Positions 14,070 through 23,448 are shown, counted from the first letter of the stretch. The stretch is 42,880 bases of DNA from Pseudomonadota bacterium (GCA_030538605.1 JAUNTQ010000020.1:1-42880), one strand, 5' to 3'. The notes: generated by a model not told the origin, from the letters alone. Made by a program: numbers and translations.

Positions 14070-15461
14070 ATGAATACTCCTGAAGACATAGCTTTCAGCG
14101 CTGATGCAGAAAGCGCTGTAAGTGAAAAAAATGCTGAATCCGCCCCCTCGCTGCGCGCGCGCCTGACCGGCGCCTTGCTGGCGGCGGTGCTGGTGTTTGC
14201 CGCGCTGCAGGCGGGCGTCACCTACCGCACCGCGCGCCAGGACACCGAGGCGCTGTTCGATGCCCAGATGCAGCGCATCGCGCTGTCGCTCTCGGGCCGC
14301 CTGGGCGCGCTTGCGTTGGACGACGCTGCGCCCGCCGCCGCCACGCCCGCCGCGCGCGAGATGGTCATCCAGATCTGGCGCGCCGACGGCGTCATGCTCT
14401 ACCGCAGCCCGCACGACCGCCTGCTGCCGCCGCAGCGCACGCCCGGCTTTGGCGACGTGGTGGCGGGCGGCGAGCATTACCGCGTCTACGCGCTGCGCAC
14501 CAGCACGCAGCTGGTGCAGATCGCCCAGCAGGCCGAGGCGCGCCAGCGCATGGCCGGCCAGCTGGCCCTGCGCACCGTGCTGCCCGTGGCGCTGCTGGTG
14601 CCGGTGCTGATGCTCATCGTCTGGTGGGTGGTGGGCCGCGCCATCGGCCCCATCGAGCGCGTGCGCCGCCAGGTCGCCGCGCGCCGCCCCGACGACCTGG
14701 CGCCGCTGCCCACCGGCGGCCTGCCCGCCGAAGTGCGTCCGCTGGTGGACGAAGTCAACGGCCTGCTCACGCGCCTGTCCGCCGCGTGGGACGCGCTCAC
14801 CCACTTCACCGCCGACGCCGCGCACGAGCTGCGCACCCCCCTGGCCGCACTGCGCCTGCAGGCGCAAAGCCTGCAACGCGCAGACACCCCCGCCGCGCGG
14901 GACGTGGCCACCCAGCGCCTGCTGGCCGGCATCGACCGCGCCACGCGCCTCGTCGAGCAGCTGCTGGCGCTGGCGCGGCAAGAAGGCGCGGCGCGCGAGG
15001 CACCTGCGCCGCTTGATCTCGCCGCGCTCGCCCGTTCGGCAACCAATGACGCTCAGGCCATCGCCGAATCCCGGCACATCGCTCTTGAAATGGAAGCGCC
15101 TGACGCCGCGCCCATCCATGGCCACGCCGACGCCCTGGCCGTGCTGCTGCGCAACCTGATCGACAACGCCCTGCGCTACACCCCCGACGGCGGCCGCGTG
15201 CGCGTGACCGTCGCGCCCGGCGCCGATGCATCGCACGGCGCCACCCTCACCATCGAAGACGCCGGCCCCGGCATCCCGCCCGAAGAACGCGCCCGCGTCC
15301 TCGACCGCTTCTACCGCCTGCCCGGCGCCACCAGCCACGGCAGCGGCCTGGGCCTGGCCATCGTCAAGGCCGTGGCCGATGCGCACGGTGCCAGCCTGTC
15401 GCTGGACGCATCGCCCGCGCTCGGCGGCGCTTGCGTGCGAGCGGTGTTTACAGGGGAGTGA
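14070..15461 (+). CDS. Sensor histidine kinase (2CSK_N type, QseC/TctE-like)
   Basis: A 463-residue inner-membrane kinase, partner of the upstream response regulator. The ATG at 14070 has GGAGA just upstream; an in-frame TTG at 14061 is less likely. Residues 1-30 are a polar tail; membrane segments lie at about 35-55 and 170-192; between them is the short periplasmic sensor region (2CSK_N). HAMP-like sequence follows, then the phospho-acceptor His252 in DAAHELRTPL, Asn366 in NLIDNALRYTPDGG, and the ATP-site glycines DAGPGIPPEE and GSGLGLAIVKAV. The signal is unknown. Codons for about residues 6-22 coincide with a family E repeat (14089-14122), an odd feature for a kinase N-terminus. Confidence 0.92.
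   Translation: MNTPEDIAFSADAESAVSEKNAESAPSLRARLTGALLAAVLVFAALQAGVTYRTARQDTEALFDAQMQRIALSLSGRLGALALDDAAPAAATPAAREMVIQIWRADGVMLYRSPHDRLLPPQRTPGFGDVVAGGEHYRVYALRTSTQLVQIAQQAEARQRMAGQLALRTVLPVALLVPVLMLIVWWVVGRAIGPIERVRRQVAARRPDDLAPLPTGGLPAEVRPLVDEVNGLLTRLSAAWDALTHFTADAAHELRTPLAALRLQAQSLQRADTPAARDVATQRLLAGIDRATRLVEQLLALARQEGAAREAPAPLDLAALARSATNDAQAIAESRHIALEMEAPDAAPIHGHADALAVLLRNLIDNALRYTPDGGRVRVTVAPGADASHGATLTIEDAGPGIPPEERARVLDRFYRLPGATSHGSGLGLAIVKAVADAHGASLSLDASPALGGACVRAVFTGE
14089..14129 (+). repeat. Family E repeat within the kinase reading frame
   Basis: ATAGCTTTCAGCGCTGATG then CAGAAAGCGCTGTAAGTG and an A-run. CTTTCAGCGCT (14092-14102) pairs with AGCGCTGTAAG (14112-14122) with one mismatch. 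The organization (ATAGCTT, then two facing GCGCT units) matches the terminator-like repeat after pnp at 21147-21187. Here it begins 19 nt into the kinase gene. Confidence 0.5.
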
Positions 15462-15492
15462 GGGACGAAGGGACGGCAGCGGAGCGGCTTTT

Positions 15493-15810
15493 TTACTCCA
15501 GCCCCTTGTCCGTCAGCCGCAGCCCACGCAAGTCAATGCCGGCCAGCGCCTGCACGAAATCCGCCGCGTCTTGCGCGGCGGCACGCTGCTGACGGGTGTT
15601 GCCGGTGTCCACCGCGTTCACGTAGCGCGCCACGATCAGCATGGTGCCGTTGATCAGCACGTCCGCCATCACCTGACGCTGGGCGGGGGCCATTTGCATG
15701 ATGTGCGACTGCTGCGGCAGCGCCTGGTGCACAGCGCGCCGCACGGTGGCCGTGGCGGCGGCGCTCGTGGGCCGGCTGACCTGCATGGCAGCAAAGGCCA
15801 GGCGCGGCAA
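15493..15810 (-). pseudogene. DUF6683-like fragment, internally deleted and without signal peptide
   Basis: An open frame of 105 codons starting with TTG and without a visible ribosome-binding site. The N-terminal part (SAAATATVRRAVHQALPQQ) and the C-terminal part (MADVLINGTMLIVARYV, then IDLRGLRLTDKG) recall the two ends of DUF6683-type secreted proteins as I remember them, but the central part (normally well over 60 residues) is missing and the secretion signal is absent. I therefore read it as a decayed gene. It could instead be a short intact protein of its own. It converges on the sensor kinase and diverges from the protease gene. Confidence 0.45.
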
Positions 15811-15871
15811 GCGCTGTGGCGCTCTGGGGCGCTTGGAGCCATCGCCGCTTAAGCCCCGCCTAACCTTCGCC

Positions 15872-15932
15872 CGTCACATTCCCCCTCGTGCCGCCCTGGT
15901 GGCGGCGATGAACGACGAAAAGGAATGTGACG
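15872..15932 (+). promoter_or_regulatory. Nested hairpin masking the protease ribosome-binding site
   Basis: CGTCACATTCC (15872-15882) is an exact inverse complement of GGAATGTGACG (15922-15932). The second arm contains the GGA of the Shine-Dalgarno and ends 2 nt before the ATG at 15935. Inside, TCGT can pair with ACGA, and GCCGCC with GGCGGC around a CTGGT loop. In mRNA this would make a three-tier stem that hides the ribosome-binding site, as in RNA thermometers. Alternatively, translation starts at ATG 15908 and the second arm is coding. Confidence 0.5.
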
Positions 15933-15934
15933 AC

Positions 15935-17440
15935 ATGAACACGATCGAGCTGAAATCGAAGAAGCTGGTGCTTGCCCTGCTGGCCGCCGGTGTGCTGGGC
16001 GGCGTGGGTGCCACGGCCGTGGGGCGTTTGCAGGCGCCTGCCTTGGCGCAGCCTGCGGCGGCGGTGCCGGTGGCGGCTTCCGCTGCCGCCACGCTGCCGG
16101 GCTTTGCCCCCATCGCGGCCAAGGTCGGCCCGGCGGTGGTCAACATCAGCGTCAGTGGCACGCGCCGTGTGTCGATGGATGAGGAGGAGGGCGCGCCCGC
16201 CCGCCAGCGGGGCAGCGCGCCCGATGCGCAAATGCAGGACTTCCTGCGCCGCTTCGGCCTGCCGCCCGGCATGTTCGGGCAGGTGCCGGGCCAGCCCGGC
16301 GGTGCGCCGGAGCTCACGCGCGGGCAGGGCTCGGGCTTCATCGTCAGCGAAGACGGCCTGATCCTGACCAACGCCCACGTGGTGCGCGGCGCGCAAGAGG
16401 TCAACGTCAAGCTGACCGACCGGCGCGAGTTCCGCGCCACCGTGCTGGGCAGCGACGACAAGACCGACGTGGCCGTGCTCAAGATCGACGCCACCGGCCT
16501 GCCCACCGTGGCGCTGGGCAGCAGCGCGGCGCTGCAACCGGGCGAATGGGTGCTGGCCATCGGCTCGCCCTTCGGGTTCGAGAGCACGGTGACGGCGGGC
16601 GTGGTCAGCGCCAAGGGCCGCTCGCTGCCTGACGACAGCGCCGTGCCTTTCATCCAGTCCGACGTGGCCGTCAACCCCGGCAACTCGGGCGGCCCGCTGC
16701 TGAACGCGCGTGGCGAGGTGGTGGGCATCAACTCGCAGATCTACAGCCGCTCGGGCGGTTTTCAGGGCGTGTCGTTCGCCATCCCCATCGAGCTGGCCAC
16801 GCACATCCAGCAGCAGCTGGTGGCGCACGGCAAGGTCGATCACGCGCGCCTGGGCGTGACGGTGCAGGAGGTGAACCAGGCGTTTGCCGATTCGTTCAAC
16901 CTGCCCCGGCCCGAAGGCGCGCTGGTCGCACGCGTGGAGCCGGGCGGCCCGGCCGACAAGGCGGGCCTGAAGGCGGGCGACGTGATCCTGCGCGTGGACG
17001 GCCAGCCCGTGGTGGCTTCAGGCGACTTGCCCGCGCGCATCGGCATGGCCAAACCCGGCGACAGCCTGCGGCTGGACATCTGGCGACAAGGCAAGCCCGA
17101 GCAGCTGACGGCGCAACTGGGCAGCGCCAACGCCAAGGGCGCGCAGGTGGCCGATGCCAGCGCCGCCGCACCGCAAGGCCGGCTGGGCCTGGCGCTGCGC
17201 CCGCTGCAAGCCGACGAGCAGCGCGCCGCCAAGGTGGCAGGCGGGCTGGTGGTCGAGCAAGCGGGCGGCGCGGCGGCGCGCGCAGGCGTGCAGCCGGGTG
17301 ACGTGCTGGTGTCCGTCAATGGCCAGCCGGTGAAAGACGTGGCGCAGGTGCGCAGCATCGTCGCCAAGGCCGACAAATCCGTCGCCCTGCTGGTGCAGCG
17401 CGGTGACGAGCAGATCTTCGTGCCGGTGCGCGTGGGCTGA
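15935..17440 (+). CDS. degQ: Do/HtrA-type periplasmic serine protease (DegQ/MucD-like)
   Basis: A 501-residue secreted protease that degrades misfolded envelope proteins. An N-terminal signal/anchor lies at residues 10-30. The trypsin-like domain has the full triad: His148 in TNAHVV, Asp178 in DVAVLKID and Ser251 in GNSGGPLL. Two PDZ domains follow (about 285-380 and 405-497), the layout of DegP/DegQ. The ATG at 15935 is preferred (AAGGA upstream); ATG 15908 would add nine residues. A Gly/Pro/Gln-rich flexible loop (about 82-128) matches the regulatory LA loop. It follows the two-component genes, and in other bacteria such proteases answer to envelope-stress systems, but control is not shown. 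Other symbols used for the family are mucD and htrA. Confidence 0.92.
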   Translation: MNTIELKSKKLVLALLAAGVLGGVGATAVGRLQAPALAQPAAAVPVAASAAATLPGFAPIAAKVGPAVVNISVSGTRRVSMDEEEGAPARQRGSAPDAQMQDFLRRFGLPPGMFGQVPGQPGGAPELTRGQGSGFIVSEDGLILTNAHVVRGAQEVNVKLTDRREFRATVLGSDDKTDVAVLKIDATGLPTVALGSSAALQPGEWVLAIGSPFGFESTVTAGVVSAKGRSLPDDSAVPFIQSDVAVNPGNSGGPLLNARGEVVGINSQIYSRSGGFQGVSFAIPIELATHIQQQLVAHGKVDHARLGVTVQEVNQAFADSFNLPRPEGALVARVEPGGPADKAGLKAGDVILRVDGQPVVASGDLPARIGMAKPGDSLRLDIWRQGKPEQLTAQLGSANAKGAQVADASAAAPQGRLGLALRPLQADEQRAAKVAGGLVVEQAGGAAARAGVQPGDVLVSVNGQPVKDVAQVRSIVAKADKSVALLVQRGDEQIFVPVRVG

Positions 17441-17523
17441 AGCGCTGGCCCGCACGCAGGCCACGCGTGGGCTGCCCAGGCGGCCATGCACCACATGGCC
17501 TGTGTGAACGGGGCAATCGCATT

Positions 17524-17600
17524 AAAAACAGCCGAACAGCCAAACTGCCTCGTGCCAAGGACGCCAAGGATTCGCGAAGGACGCGAAAAAGGCAGGATGG
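17524..17600. repeat. Family A element, copy 2
   Basis: AACAGCCGAACAGCC is followed by units AAGGACGCC, AAGGATTCGCG and AAGGACGCG. Positions 17566-17588 are identical (23 nt) to 39857-39879 in copy 3. The TGCCT and GGCAGG ends can pair. The copy at 2319-2430 is related but more diverged. Confidence 0.7.
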
Positions 17601-17699
17601 GCCGCAGGGGCCTGTTGGCAAGGGTTCGAGAATTTTCAAGCCATTGATTTTCAATGGCATTTCAATGCGATTGCTCTGCCTGCGTGAAAGGGTTTGAAT

Positions 17700-17792
17700 A
17701 AAAAGAGTAGCTGCTTGCGCACGTTTTGAATTGATTTCAATATTAAAAATATCTGGAATCTTTTAAAACGTGCGCAAGAAGCTATGCTTTTT
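17700..17792. terminator. Family B palindrome, copy 3, bidirectional terminator-like
   Basis: AAAAAGAGTAGCTGCTTGCG leads CACGTTTT (left arm, 17700-17727); the right arm reads AAAACGTGCGCAAGAAGCTA and ends in TTTTT (17788-17792). The arms differ at about three positions. With an A-run before and a T-run after, it can end transcripts coming from both flanking convergent genes. Confidence 0.7.
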
Positions 17793-17806
17793 AATTCTGA
17801 CTTTGC

Positions 17807-18037
17807 TCAACTGGCAAAGCCGCGGCAGGCACCCGCATTGGGTCGCCCCTTGCACTCGCGCCGCAGGCGCAGCTCCTCGCTGCGGCGGCGCTGCTCGGGC
17901 GTTTGTCCATCGGCATAAGTCACCTTGGGTGCGGGCGGCTGCTTGGCGCGCTTGGCACGGGGCTTGGCATCGGCTGCGGGCGCTGCCAGGCCAAGGCACA
18001 ACGCACACATCGACAGGGCTGACAGCAGGCGGAGCAT
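17807..18037 (-). CDS. Small secreted basic hypothetical protein (76 aa)
   Basis: The function is unknown. The start at MLRLLSALS gives a clean signal peptide: hydrophobic core about residues 3-19 and a likely cleavage after AAPAADA (residue 24). The mature part of about 52 residues is rich in Lys, Arg, Pro and Ala and contains [19 protein letters not shown]; it has two Cys (near residues 62 and 70) that could form a disulfide in the periplasm. A longer frame upstream has no protein character. It diverges from rpsO and ends at a family B palindrome. Confidence 0.65.
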   Translation of the reverse strand: MLRLLSALSMCALCLGLAAPAADAKPRAKRAKQPPAPKVTYADGQTPEQRRRSEELRLRRECKGRPNAGACRGFAS

Positions 18038-18352
18038 GGGGCAAAAGGGCGGGGCAATGAAGGCACGATTGTGCCCGGCACCGACCGCGGCTTGCGCGCA
18101 AGCGATGGCGGTGCGTGGCGTGCCATCAGTTCCCGTCGTCCATCCACATGCCGCTGGCGGCGCCCGCGGCGACCTCGATCTCGATGTGCCATTGGAACCA
18201 CCGCGCCTGCACGCCTGCCTGAATCCGAGGGGCGCTACGCCCCTGCCCACGAGCTGATACAATCCACAGGTTTTGCATTTCGCAATACGCACGTACGGTG
18301 CAGTTCCGGCGCCGCACGCAAGTCAAATCATTTGGAACGAGGTATTTCACGC
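18038..18352. other. 315-bp divergent region before rpsO
   Basis: No gene is seen. It contains a perfect hairpin AGGGGCG-CTA-CGCCCCT (18229-18245), the rpsO promoter candidate (18255-18263), and a small hairpin GCAC...GTGC in the presumed rpsO leader. No promoter for the minus-strand small gene can be placed. Confidence 0.6.
18255..18263 (+). promoter_or_regulatory. Extended -10 promoter candidate for rpsO
   Basis: TGATACAAT fits the extended -10 pattern TGn followed by TATAAT with one mismatch. No good -35 is present, as is common for extended -10 promoters. It would give a leader of about 80 nt before rpsO, space for the usual S15 autoregulatory fold. Confidence 0.45.
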
Positions 18353-18619
18353 ATGATCTCCAAAGAGAACAAAGCCGCCGTGGTCAAGGACAATGCCCGC
18401 GCCACGGGCGACACGGGCAGCCCCGAGGTGCAGGTCGCCATCCTCACGGCCCGCATCAACGAACTCACCCCCCATTTCAAGCAGCACGCCAAGGATCACC
18501 ACGGCCGCCGCGGCCTGCTGCGCATGGTCAGCCGCCGTCGCAAGCTGCTGGACTACCTCAAGTCCAAGGACGCCGACCGCTACCTGGCCCTGATCGCCAA
18601 GCTGGGTCTGCGCAAGTAA
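18353..18619 (+). CDS. rpsO: 30S ribosomal protein S15
   Basis: An 88-residue ribosomal protein that binds the central domain of 16S rRNA and is among the first to assemble. The family signature is present: [19 protein letters not shown] (about residues 14-32) and [15 protein letters not shown] (56-70), with the usual C-terminus LIAKLGLRK. The start [10 protein letters not shown] is standard; GGAACGAGG upstream supplies a ribosome-binding site. It is followed by an intrinsic terminator and then pnp, the widely conserved rpsO-pnp order. Confidence 0.97.
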   Translation: MISKENKAAVVKDNARATGDTGSPEVQVAILTARINELTPHFKQHAKDHHGRRGLLRMVSRRRKLLDYLKSKDADRYLALIAKLGLRK

Positions 18620-18635
18620 TCCCGTGAAGACGAAG

Positions 18636-18668
18636 AACGCCTGATGCCTCCCAAGGCTCAGGCGTTTT
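18636..18668 (+). terminator. rpsO intrinsic terminator
   Basis: AACGCCTGA (18636-18644) pairs with TCAGGCGTT (18658-18666), with a T-run 18664-18668 and a further T-tract to 18678. It lies 17 bp after the rpsO stop. Read-through to pnp is usual in other bacteria. Confidence 0.88.
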
Positions 18669-18711
18669 TGTCTTTTTTCCCCGGAGAGTGTTTTGGTCAG
18701 AAGCTGAAGCT

Positions 18712-18762
18712 GTGTCATTCCACAAGCGCCGCGCCCTGTGCGCCACGCTTGTGGAATGGCAT
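18712..18762 (+). promoter_or_regulatory. Long hairpin in the pnp leader (possible RNase III site)
   Basis: CATTCCACAAGCG (18716-18728) is an exact inverse complement of CGCTTGTGGAATG (18746-18758). Four more outer pairs are possible (two of them G-U), and an inner GCGC/GCGC stem sits in the loop, giving nearly 21 paired positions. It ends about 70 nt before the pnp ATG and has no proper T-run, so it is not a plain terminator. In E. coli a hairpin at this place is cut by RNase III and lets PNPase repress its own mRNA. Confidence 0.65.
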
Positions 18763-18834
18763 CGTTTTCTGATTGAAATTCGGCTCCAGCGTCCGTCCAA
18801 CATGCGCTAACAGCTATCTAAACAGGAGCAATCA

Positions 18835-21132
18835 ATGAGCCTATTCAACAAAGTCACCAAGTCCTTTCAGTGGGGCGACAAGACCGTCGTCATGGAAACC
18901 GGCGAAATCGCCCGCCAGGCCAGCGGTGCCGTGCTGGTCGACATCGACGGCACCGTGGTGCTGGCCACCGTGGCCGCCAGCAAAAGCCCCAAGCCCGGGC
19001 AGGACTTCTTCCCCCTCACCGTCGATTACATCGAGAAAACGTATGCCGCAGGCAAGATCCCCGGCAGCTTCTTCAAGCGCGAAGCCAAGCCCAGCGAACT
19101 GGAAACGCTCACCAGCCGCCTGATCGACCGGCCCATCCGTCCGCTGTTTCCCGAAGGCTTCTTCAACGAAGTCCACGTGGTCATCCACACCCTGTCGCTC
19201 AACCCCGAGGTCGATGCCGACATCGCCGCCATGCTGGGCGTGAGCGCCGCGCTGTCCATCAGCGGCATTCCCTTCAACGGCCCCATCGGCGCAGCGCGCG
19301 TGGGCTATGTGAATGGCGAATACGTGCTCAACCCCGGCCCCACCGCGCGCAAGAGCAGCGCGCTGGATCTGGTGGTGGCGGGCACCGAAGCCGCCGTGCT
19401 GATGGTCGAATCCGAAGCCAACCAGTTGACCGAAGACGTGATGCTGGGCGCCGTGGTGTTCGGCCACGACCAGGGCAAGATCGCCATCAACGCCATCCAC
19501 GAGCTGGTGCGCGAAGCAGGCAAGCCCCTGTGGGCCGACAACGGCACCTGGGCACCTGAAGCCAAGGACGAAGACTTCATCGCCAAGGTGGGTGCCGCCG
19601 CCGAAGACAAGCTGCGCGCCGCTTATCAAATCCGCAGCAAGCAAGCCCGCACACAAGCGCTGCGCGAAGCCACCACCGCTGTAAAGGCCGAGCTGGCCGA
19701 GCAAGGTGTGGCATTTGACCCCGTCAAGCTCGACAACCTGCTGTTCGAGATCGAAGCGCGCATCGTGCGCGGCCAGATCCTGGCCGGCGAGCCGCGCATC
19801 GACGGTCGCGACACGCGCACCGTGCGCCCCATCGAAATCCGGAACAGCGTGCTGCCGCGCACCCACGGCTCGGCCCTGTTCACGCGCGGCGAAACGCAGG
19901 CGCTGGTCGTCACCACCCTGGGCACCGAGCGCGACGCGCAGCGCATCGACGCGCTGGCGGGCGAGTTTGAAGACCGCTTCCTGTTTCACTACAACATGCC
20001 CCCCTTCGCCACCGGCGAAGTCGGCCGCATGGGCTCGACCAAGCGCCGCGAAGTGGGCCACGGGCGCCTGGCCAAGCGCGCGCTGATTCCGCTGCTGCCG
20101 GCCAAGGACGAGTTCCCGTACACCATCCGCGTGGTGTCGGAAATCACCGAATCCAACGGCTCGTCGTCGATGGCCTCCGTCTGCGGCGGCTGCCTGTCGA
20201 TGATGGATGCCGGCGTGCCGATGAAGGCGCACGTCGCCGGCATCGCCATGGGTCTGATCAAGGAAGACAACCGCTTCGCCGTGCTGACCGACATCCTGGG
20301 CGATGAAGACCACCTGGGCGACATGGACTTCAAGGTGGCCGGCACCACCAACGGCATCACCGCGCTGCAGATGGACATCAAGATCCAAGGCATCACCAAG
20401 GAAATCATGCAAGTCGCCCTGGCGCAGGCCAAAGAGGCGCGCATGCACATCCTGGGCAAGATGCAAGAGGCCATGGGCGAAGCCAAGGCCGAGATCAGCG
20501 CCTACGCGCCCAAGCTCTACACGATGAAGATCAACCCCGAGAAGATCCGCGACGTGATCGGCAAGGGCGGCGCCACCATCCGCATGCTGACGGAAGAAAC
20601 CGGCACCACCATCGACATCGCCGAAGACGGCACCATCACCATCGCCAGCACCGACGCCGCCAAGGCCGATGACGCGCGCGCGCGCATCGAAGCCATCACC
20701 GCCGAAGCCGAAGTAGGCGCGGTGTACGAAGGCCCCATCACCAAGCTGCTGGAATTTGGCGCGCTGGTCAACATCCTGCCCGGCAAGGACGGCCTGCTGC
20801 ACATCAGCCAGATCGCGCACGAGCGCGTCGAGCGCGTGGCCGATTACCTGCAAGAAGGCCAGGTGATCAAGGTCAAGGTGCTGGAGACCGACGACAAGGG
20901 CCGCATCAAGCTGTCGATGAAGGCGCTGCTCGACCGCCCCGAAGGCATGGAAGACCGCCCGCCGCGCGAATTCCGCGAGCGTGGCGACCGCGCCCCGCGT
21001 GGCGATCGCGGTGATCGTGGCGACCGTGGCCCGCGCGAAGACCGTGGCGACCGCCCCCCCCGTGCCGAGCGCGAGGAACGTGCCACGCAGGGCGAGCGCG
21101 TCGAAGCCGGCGAGCAACAGCAGCAGCAATAA
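18835..21132 (+). CDS. pnp: Polyribonucleotide nucleotidyltransferase (PNPase)
   Basis: A 765-residue 3'-to-5' phosphorolytic exoribonuclease, core of mRNA decay. Domains in order: first RNase PH (about 10-140), linking helical domain (about 145-235), second RNase PH (about 310-540) with the catalytic [19 protein letters not shown] domain with the GKGG loop starting at about residue 576, and S1 domain (about 627-697). The tail from about residue 700 is an Arg/Asp/Gly-rich repeat region ending in five Gln, longer and more repetitive than in E. coli (711 residues total). The start has AGGAG upstream. It probably trimerises and may bind RNase E; the leader hairpin suggests self-regulation. Confidence 0.97.
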   Translation: MSLFNKVTKSFQWGDKTVVMETGEIARQASGAVLVDIDGTVVLATVAASKSPKPGQDFFPLTVDYIEKTYAAGKIPGSFFKREAKPSELETLTSRLIDRPIRPLFPEGFFNEVHVVIHTLSLNPEVDADIAAMLGVSAALSISGIPFNGPIGAARVGYVNGEYVLNPGPTARKSSALDLVVAGTEAAVLMVESEANQLTEDVMLGAVVFGHDQGKIAINAIHELVREAGKPLWADNGTWAPEAKDEDFIAKVGAAAEDKLRAAYQIRSKQARTQALREATTAVKAELAEQGVAFDPVKLDNLLFEIEARIVRGQILAGEPRIDGRDTRTVRPIEIRNSVLPRTHGSALFTRGETQALVVTTLGTERDAQRIDALAGEFEDRFLFHYNMPPFATGEVGRMGSTKRREVGHGRLAKRALIPLLPAKDEFPYTIRVVSEITESNGSSSMASVCGGCLSMMDAGVPMKAHVAGIAMGLIKEDNRFAVLTDILGDEDHLGDMDFKVAGTTNGITALQMDIKIQGITKEIMQVALAQAKEARMHILGKMQEAMGEAKAEISAYAPKLYTMKINPEKIRDVIGKGGATIRMLTEETGTTIDIAEDGTITIASTDAAKADDARARIEAITAEAEVGAVYEGPITKLLEFGALVNILPGKDGLLHISQIAHERVERVADYLQEGQVIKVKVLETDDKGRIKLSMKALLDRPEGMEDRPPREFRERGDRAPRGDRGDRGDRGPREDRGDRPPRAEREERATQGERVEAGEQQQQQ

Positions 21133-21146
21133 GTTGATTCAAAAAG

Positions 21147-21189
21147 AATAGCTTCTGGCGCTTGTGAGTCAAGCGCTAGAGGCCTTTTC
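21147..21189 (+). terminator. pnp terminator, family E repeat
   Basis: GCTTCTGGCGCTTG (21151-21164) pairs with CAAGCGCTAGAGGC (21170-21183) over 14 positions (two G-U), with loop TGAGT, followed by CTTTTC. It is 18 bp after the pnp stop. The layout AATAGCTTCT...AGCGCTAGAGGCCTTTT is the form of a dispersed repeat I recall from Comamonadaceae, so the terminator appears to be a repeat unit. Confidence 0.75.
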
Positions 21190-21211
21190 GACTCATATTC
21201 CACCTGCAAGC

Positions 21212-22225
21212 ATGAAATGCATCGAGATCCGTGAGCATGGCGCCCCCGGCGTGCTGCTGCCGGCCGAACGCCCGGTGCCAGAAGCCGGGCAGCGCGAGGT
21301 GCTGATCCGCGTGACCGCATCGGGCGTCAACCGGCCCGATGTGTTGCAGCGCATGGGCCATTACCCGGTGCCGCCCGGCGCGTCCGACCTGCCGGGCCTG
21401 GAAGTGGCGGGCGTCATCGAATCCGGCGACGCCGCTGCGCTGGCCGAAGCTGGCCTGGCCGTGGGCGACCGCGTCTGCGCGCTGGTGGCTGGCGGTGGTT
21501 ATGCCCAGTACTGCGTCGCCCCCGTGGCCCAATGCCTGCCTGTGCCGCACGGCTTGAGCGACGTGCAAGCCGCGTCGCTGCCCGAGACCTTCTTCACTGT
21601 GTGGAGCAACGTCTTCGACCGTGGCCGCCTGCAAGCGGGCGAAACCCTGCTGGTGCAGGGTGGCACCAGCGGCATCGGCGTCACGGCCATCCAGTTGGCC
21701 AAGGCGGCCGGCGCGACCGTGATCGTCACCGCCGGTTCGGACGAGAAATGCGCCGCGGCACTCGCCCTGGGCGCCGACCACGCCATCAACTACCGCACGC
21801 ACGACTTCGCCGAGCAAGCGCAGCGTCTGACCGACGGCAAGGGCGTCGATGTGATCCTCGACATGGTCGCGGGCGACTACGTCCAGCGCGAGGTGGAATG
21901 CCTGGCCGAAGACGGGCGCCTGGTCATCATCGCCGTGCAGGGCGGGGTTCAGGCCGGGTTCAACGCCGGCCTCGTGCTGCGCCGACGCCTCACCGTCACC
22001 GGCAGCACGCTGCGCCCGCGCCCCGTGGCGTTCAAGGGCGCCATCGCCCGCGCGCTGCGTGAGCGGGTGTGGCCCTGGCTGGCCGAAGGGCGCGTCAAGC
22101 CGGTGATCCACCGCGTGTTCGTCGCCGACGAGCCAGCTGACGGCCTGCCCAGCGGCGCCGCCCGCGCCCACGCGCTGATGCAAAGCAACCAGCACATCGG
22201 CAAGATCGTATTGACCTGGAACTGA
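21212..22225 (+). CDS. NAD(P)H-quinone oxidoreductase, PIG3-like
   Basis: A 337-residue zinc-independent medium-chain dehydrogenase/reductase that likely reduces quinones with NADPH. The start at [10 protein letters not shown] is preferred; an upstream GTG lies in the terminator repeat. Family signs: [21 protein letters not shown] (about 36-56), [11 protein letters not shown], and the cofactor loop [13 protein letters not shown] (148-160). The structural-zinc cysteines of alcohol dehydrogenases are absent. The product matches the TP53I3/PIG3 subfamily, common in Proteobacteria. It is 2 bp before tpiA, so probably co-transcribed. Confidence 0.88.
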   Translation: MKCIEIREHGAPGVLLPAERPVPEAGQREVLIRVTASGVNRPDVLQRMGHYPVPPGASDLPGLEVAGVIESGDAAALAEAGLAVGDRVCALVAGGGYAQYCVAPVAQCLPVPHGLSDVQAASLPETFFTVWSNVFDRGRLQAGETLLVQGGTSGIGVTAIQLAKAAGATVIVTAGSDEKCAAALALGADHAINYRTHDFAEQAQRLTDGKGVDVILDMVAGDYVQREVECLAEDGRLVIIAVQGGVQAGFNAGLVLRRRLTVTGSTLRPRPVAFKGAIARALRERVWPWLAEGRVKPVIHRVFVADEPADGLPSGAARAHALMQSNQHIGKIVLTWN

Positions 22226-22227
22226 CC

Positions 22228-22974
<747 letters not shown>

Positions 22975-23013
22975 CGGGTACTTGGTGATTGCTATTGATT
23001 TTGGAGTAATTGA

Positions 23014-23448
23014 ATGAACTTTGCCCTCAACCTCGTGCTGGTGCTGCAAATCGTGTCAGCCTTGGCCATGGTCGGCCTGATCCTGATGCAGCACGGCAAG
23101 GGTGCCGACATGGGTGCCGCCTTCGGCAGCGGCTCGGCCGGCAGCCTCTTTGGCTCCTCTGGCAGCGCCAACTTCCTGTCCCGCACCACGGCCGTACTGG
23201 CCACCGTGTTTCTCGTCAGCACCCTGACGCTGGCTTACTTTGGCTTCAGCATCCGCGCCGAACCCGATGGCGGCAGCGTGCTGGACCGCGCAGCAGCAGT
23301 TGCCCCTGCAGGCACGGCCTCTCCCGCGCAGCCGGCGGGCGCTGCAGCTTCCATCCCCACCGGCGCAGCTCCTGCGGATGGCGCGGCGCTGGCGCCTGCC
23401 TCTGCGCCCGCCGCTGCCGCCACCGGCGCCGCACAGATCCCGCAGTAA
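23014..23448 (+). CDS. secG: Preprotein translocase subunit SecG
   Basis: A 144-residue inner-membrane component of the SecYEG channel. Two membrane segments (about 3-24 and 57-79) flank the conserved loop LMQHGKGADMGAAFGSGSAG and LFGSSGSANFLSR. An Ala/Pro-rich tail of about 60 residues follows, longer than in E. coli SecG (110 residues) but usual in this bacterial group. GGAG lies just before the ATG. It probably closes the tpiA operon, given the terminator at 23470. Confidence 0.93.
   Translation: MNFALNLVLVLQIVSALAMVGLILMQHGKGADMGAAFGSGSAGSLFGSSGSANFLSRTTAVLATVFLVSTLTLAYFGFSIRAEPDGGSVLDRAAAVAPAGTASPAQPAGAAASIPTGAAPADGAALAPASAPAAAATGAAQIPQ

Larger units (their letters stand above)
17441..17806. 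other. 366-bp convergent intergenic region with repeats A and B
   Basis: No gene is seen. It lies between the protease gene and a small minus-strand gene. It carries a family A element (17524-17600), about 100 bp without recognisable signals (including a short hairpin CCATTGA...TCAATGG, 17641-17657), and a family B palindrome (17700-17792). Confidence 0.7.

Noticed and set aside
18841..21129. 762-codon minus-strand frame spanning pnp
   Set aside because: It mirrors pnp codon by codon and has no ribosome-binding site or family motif.
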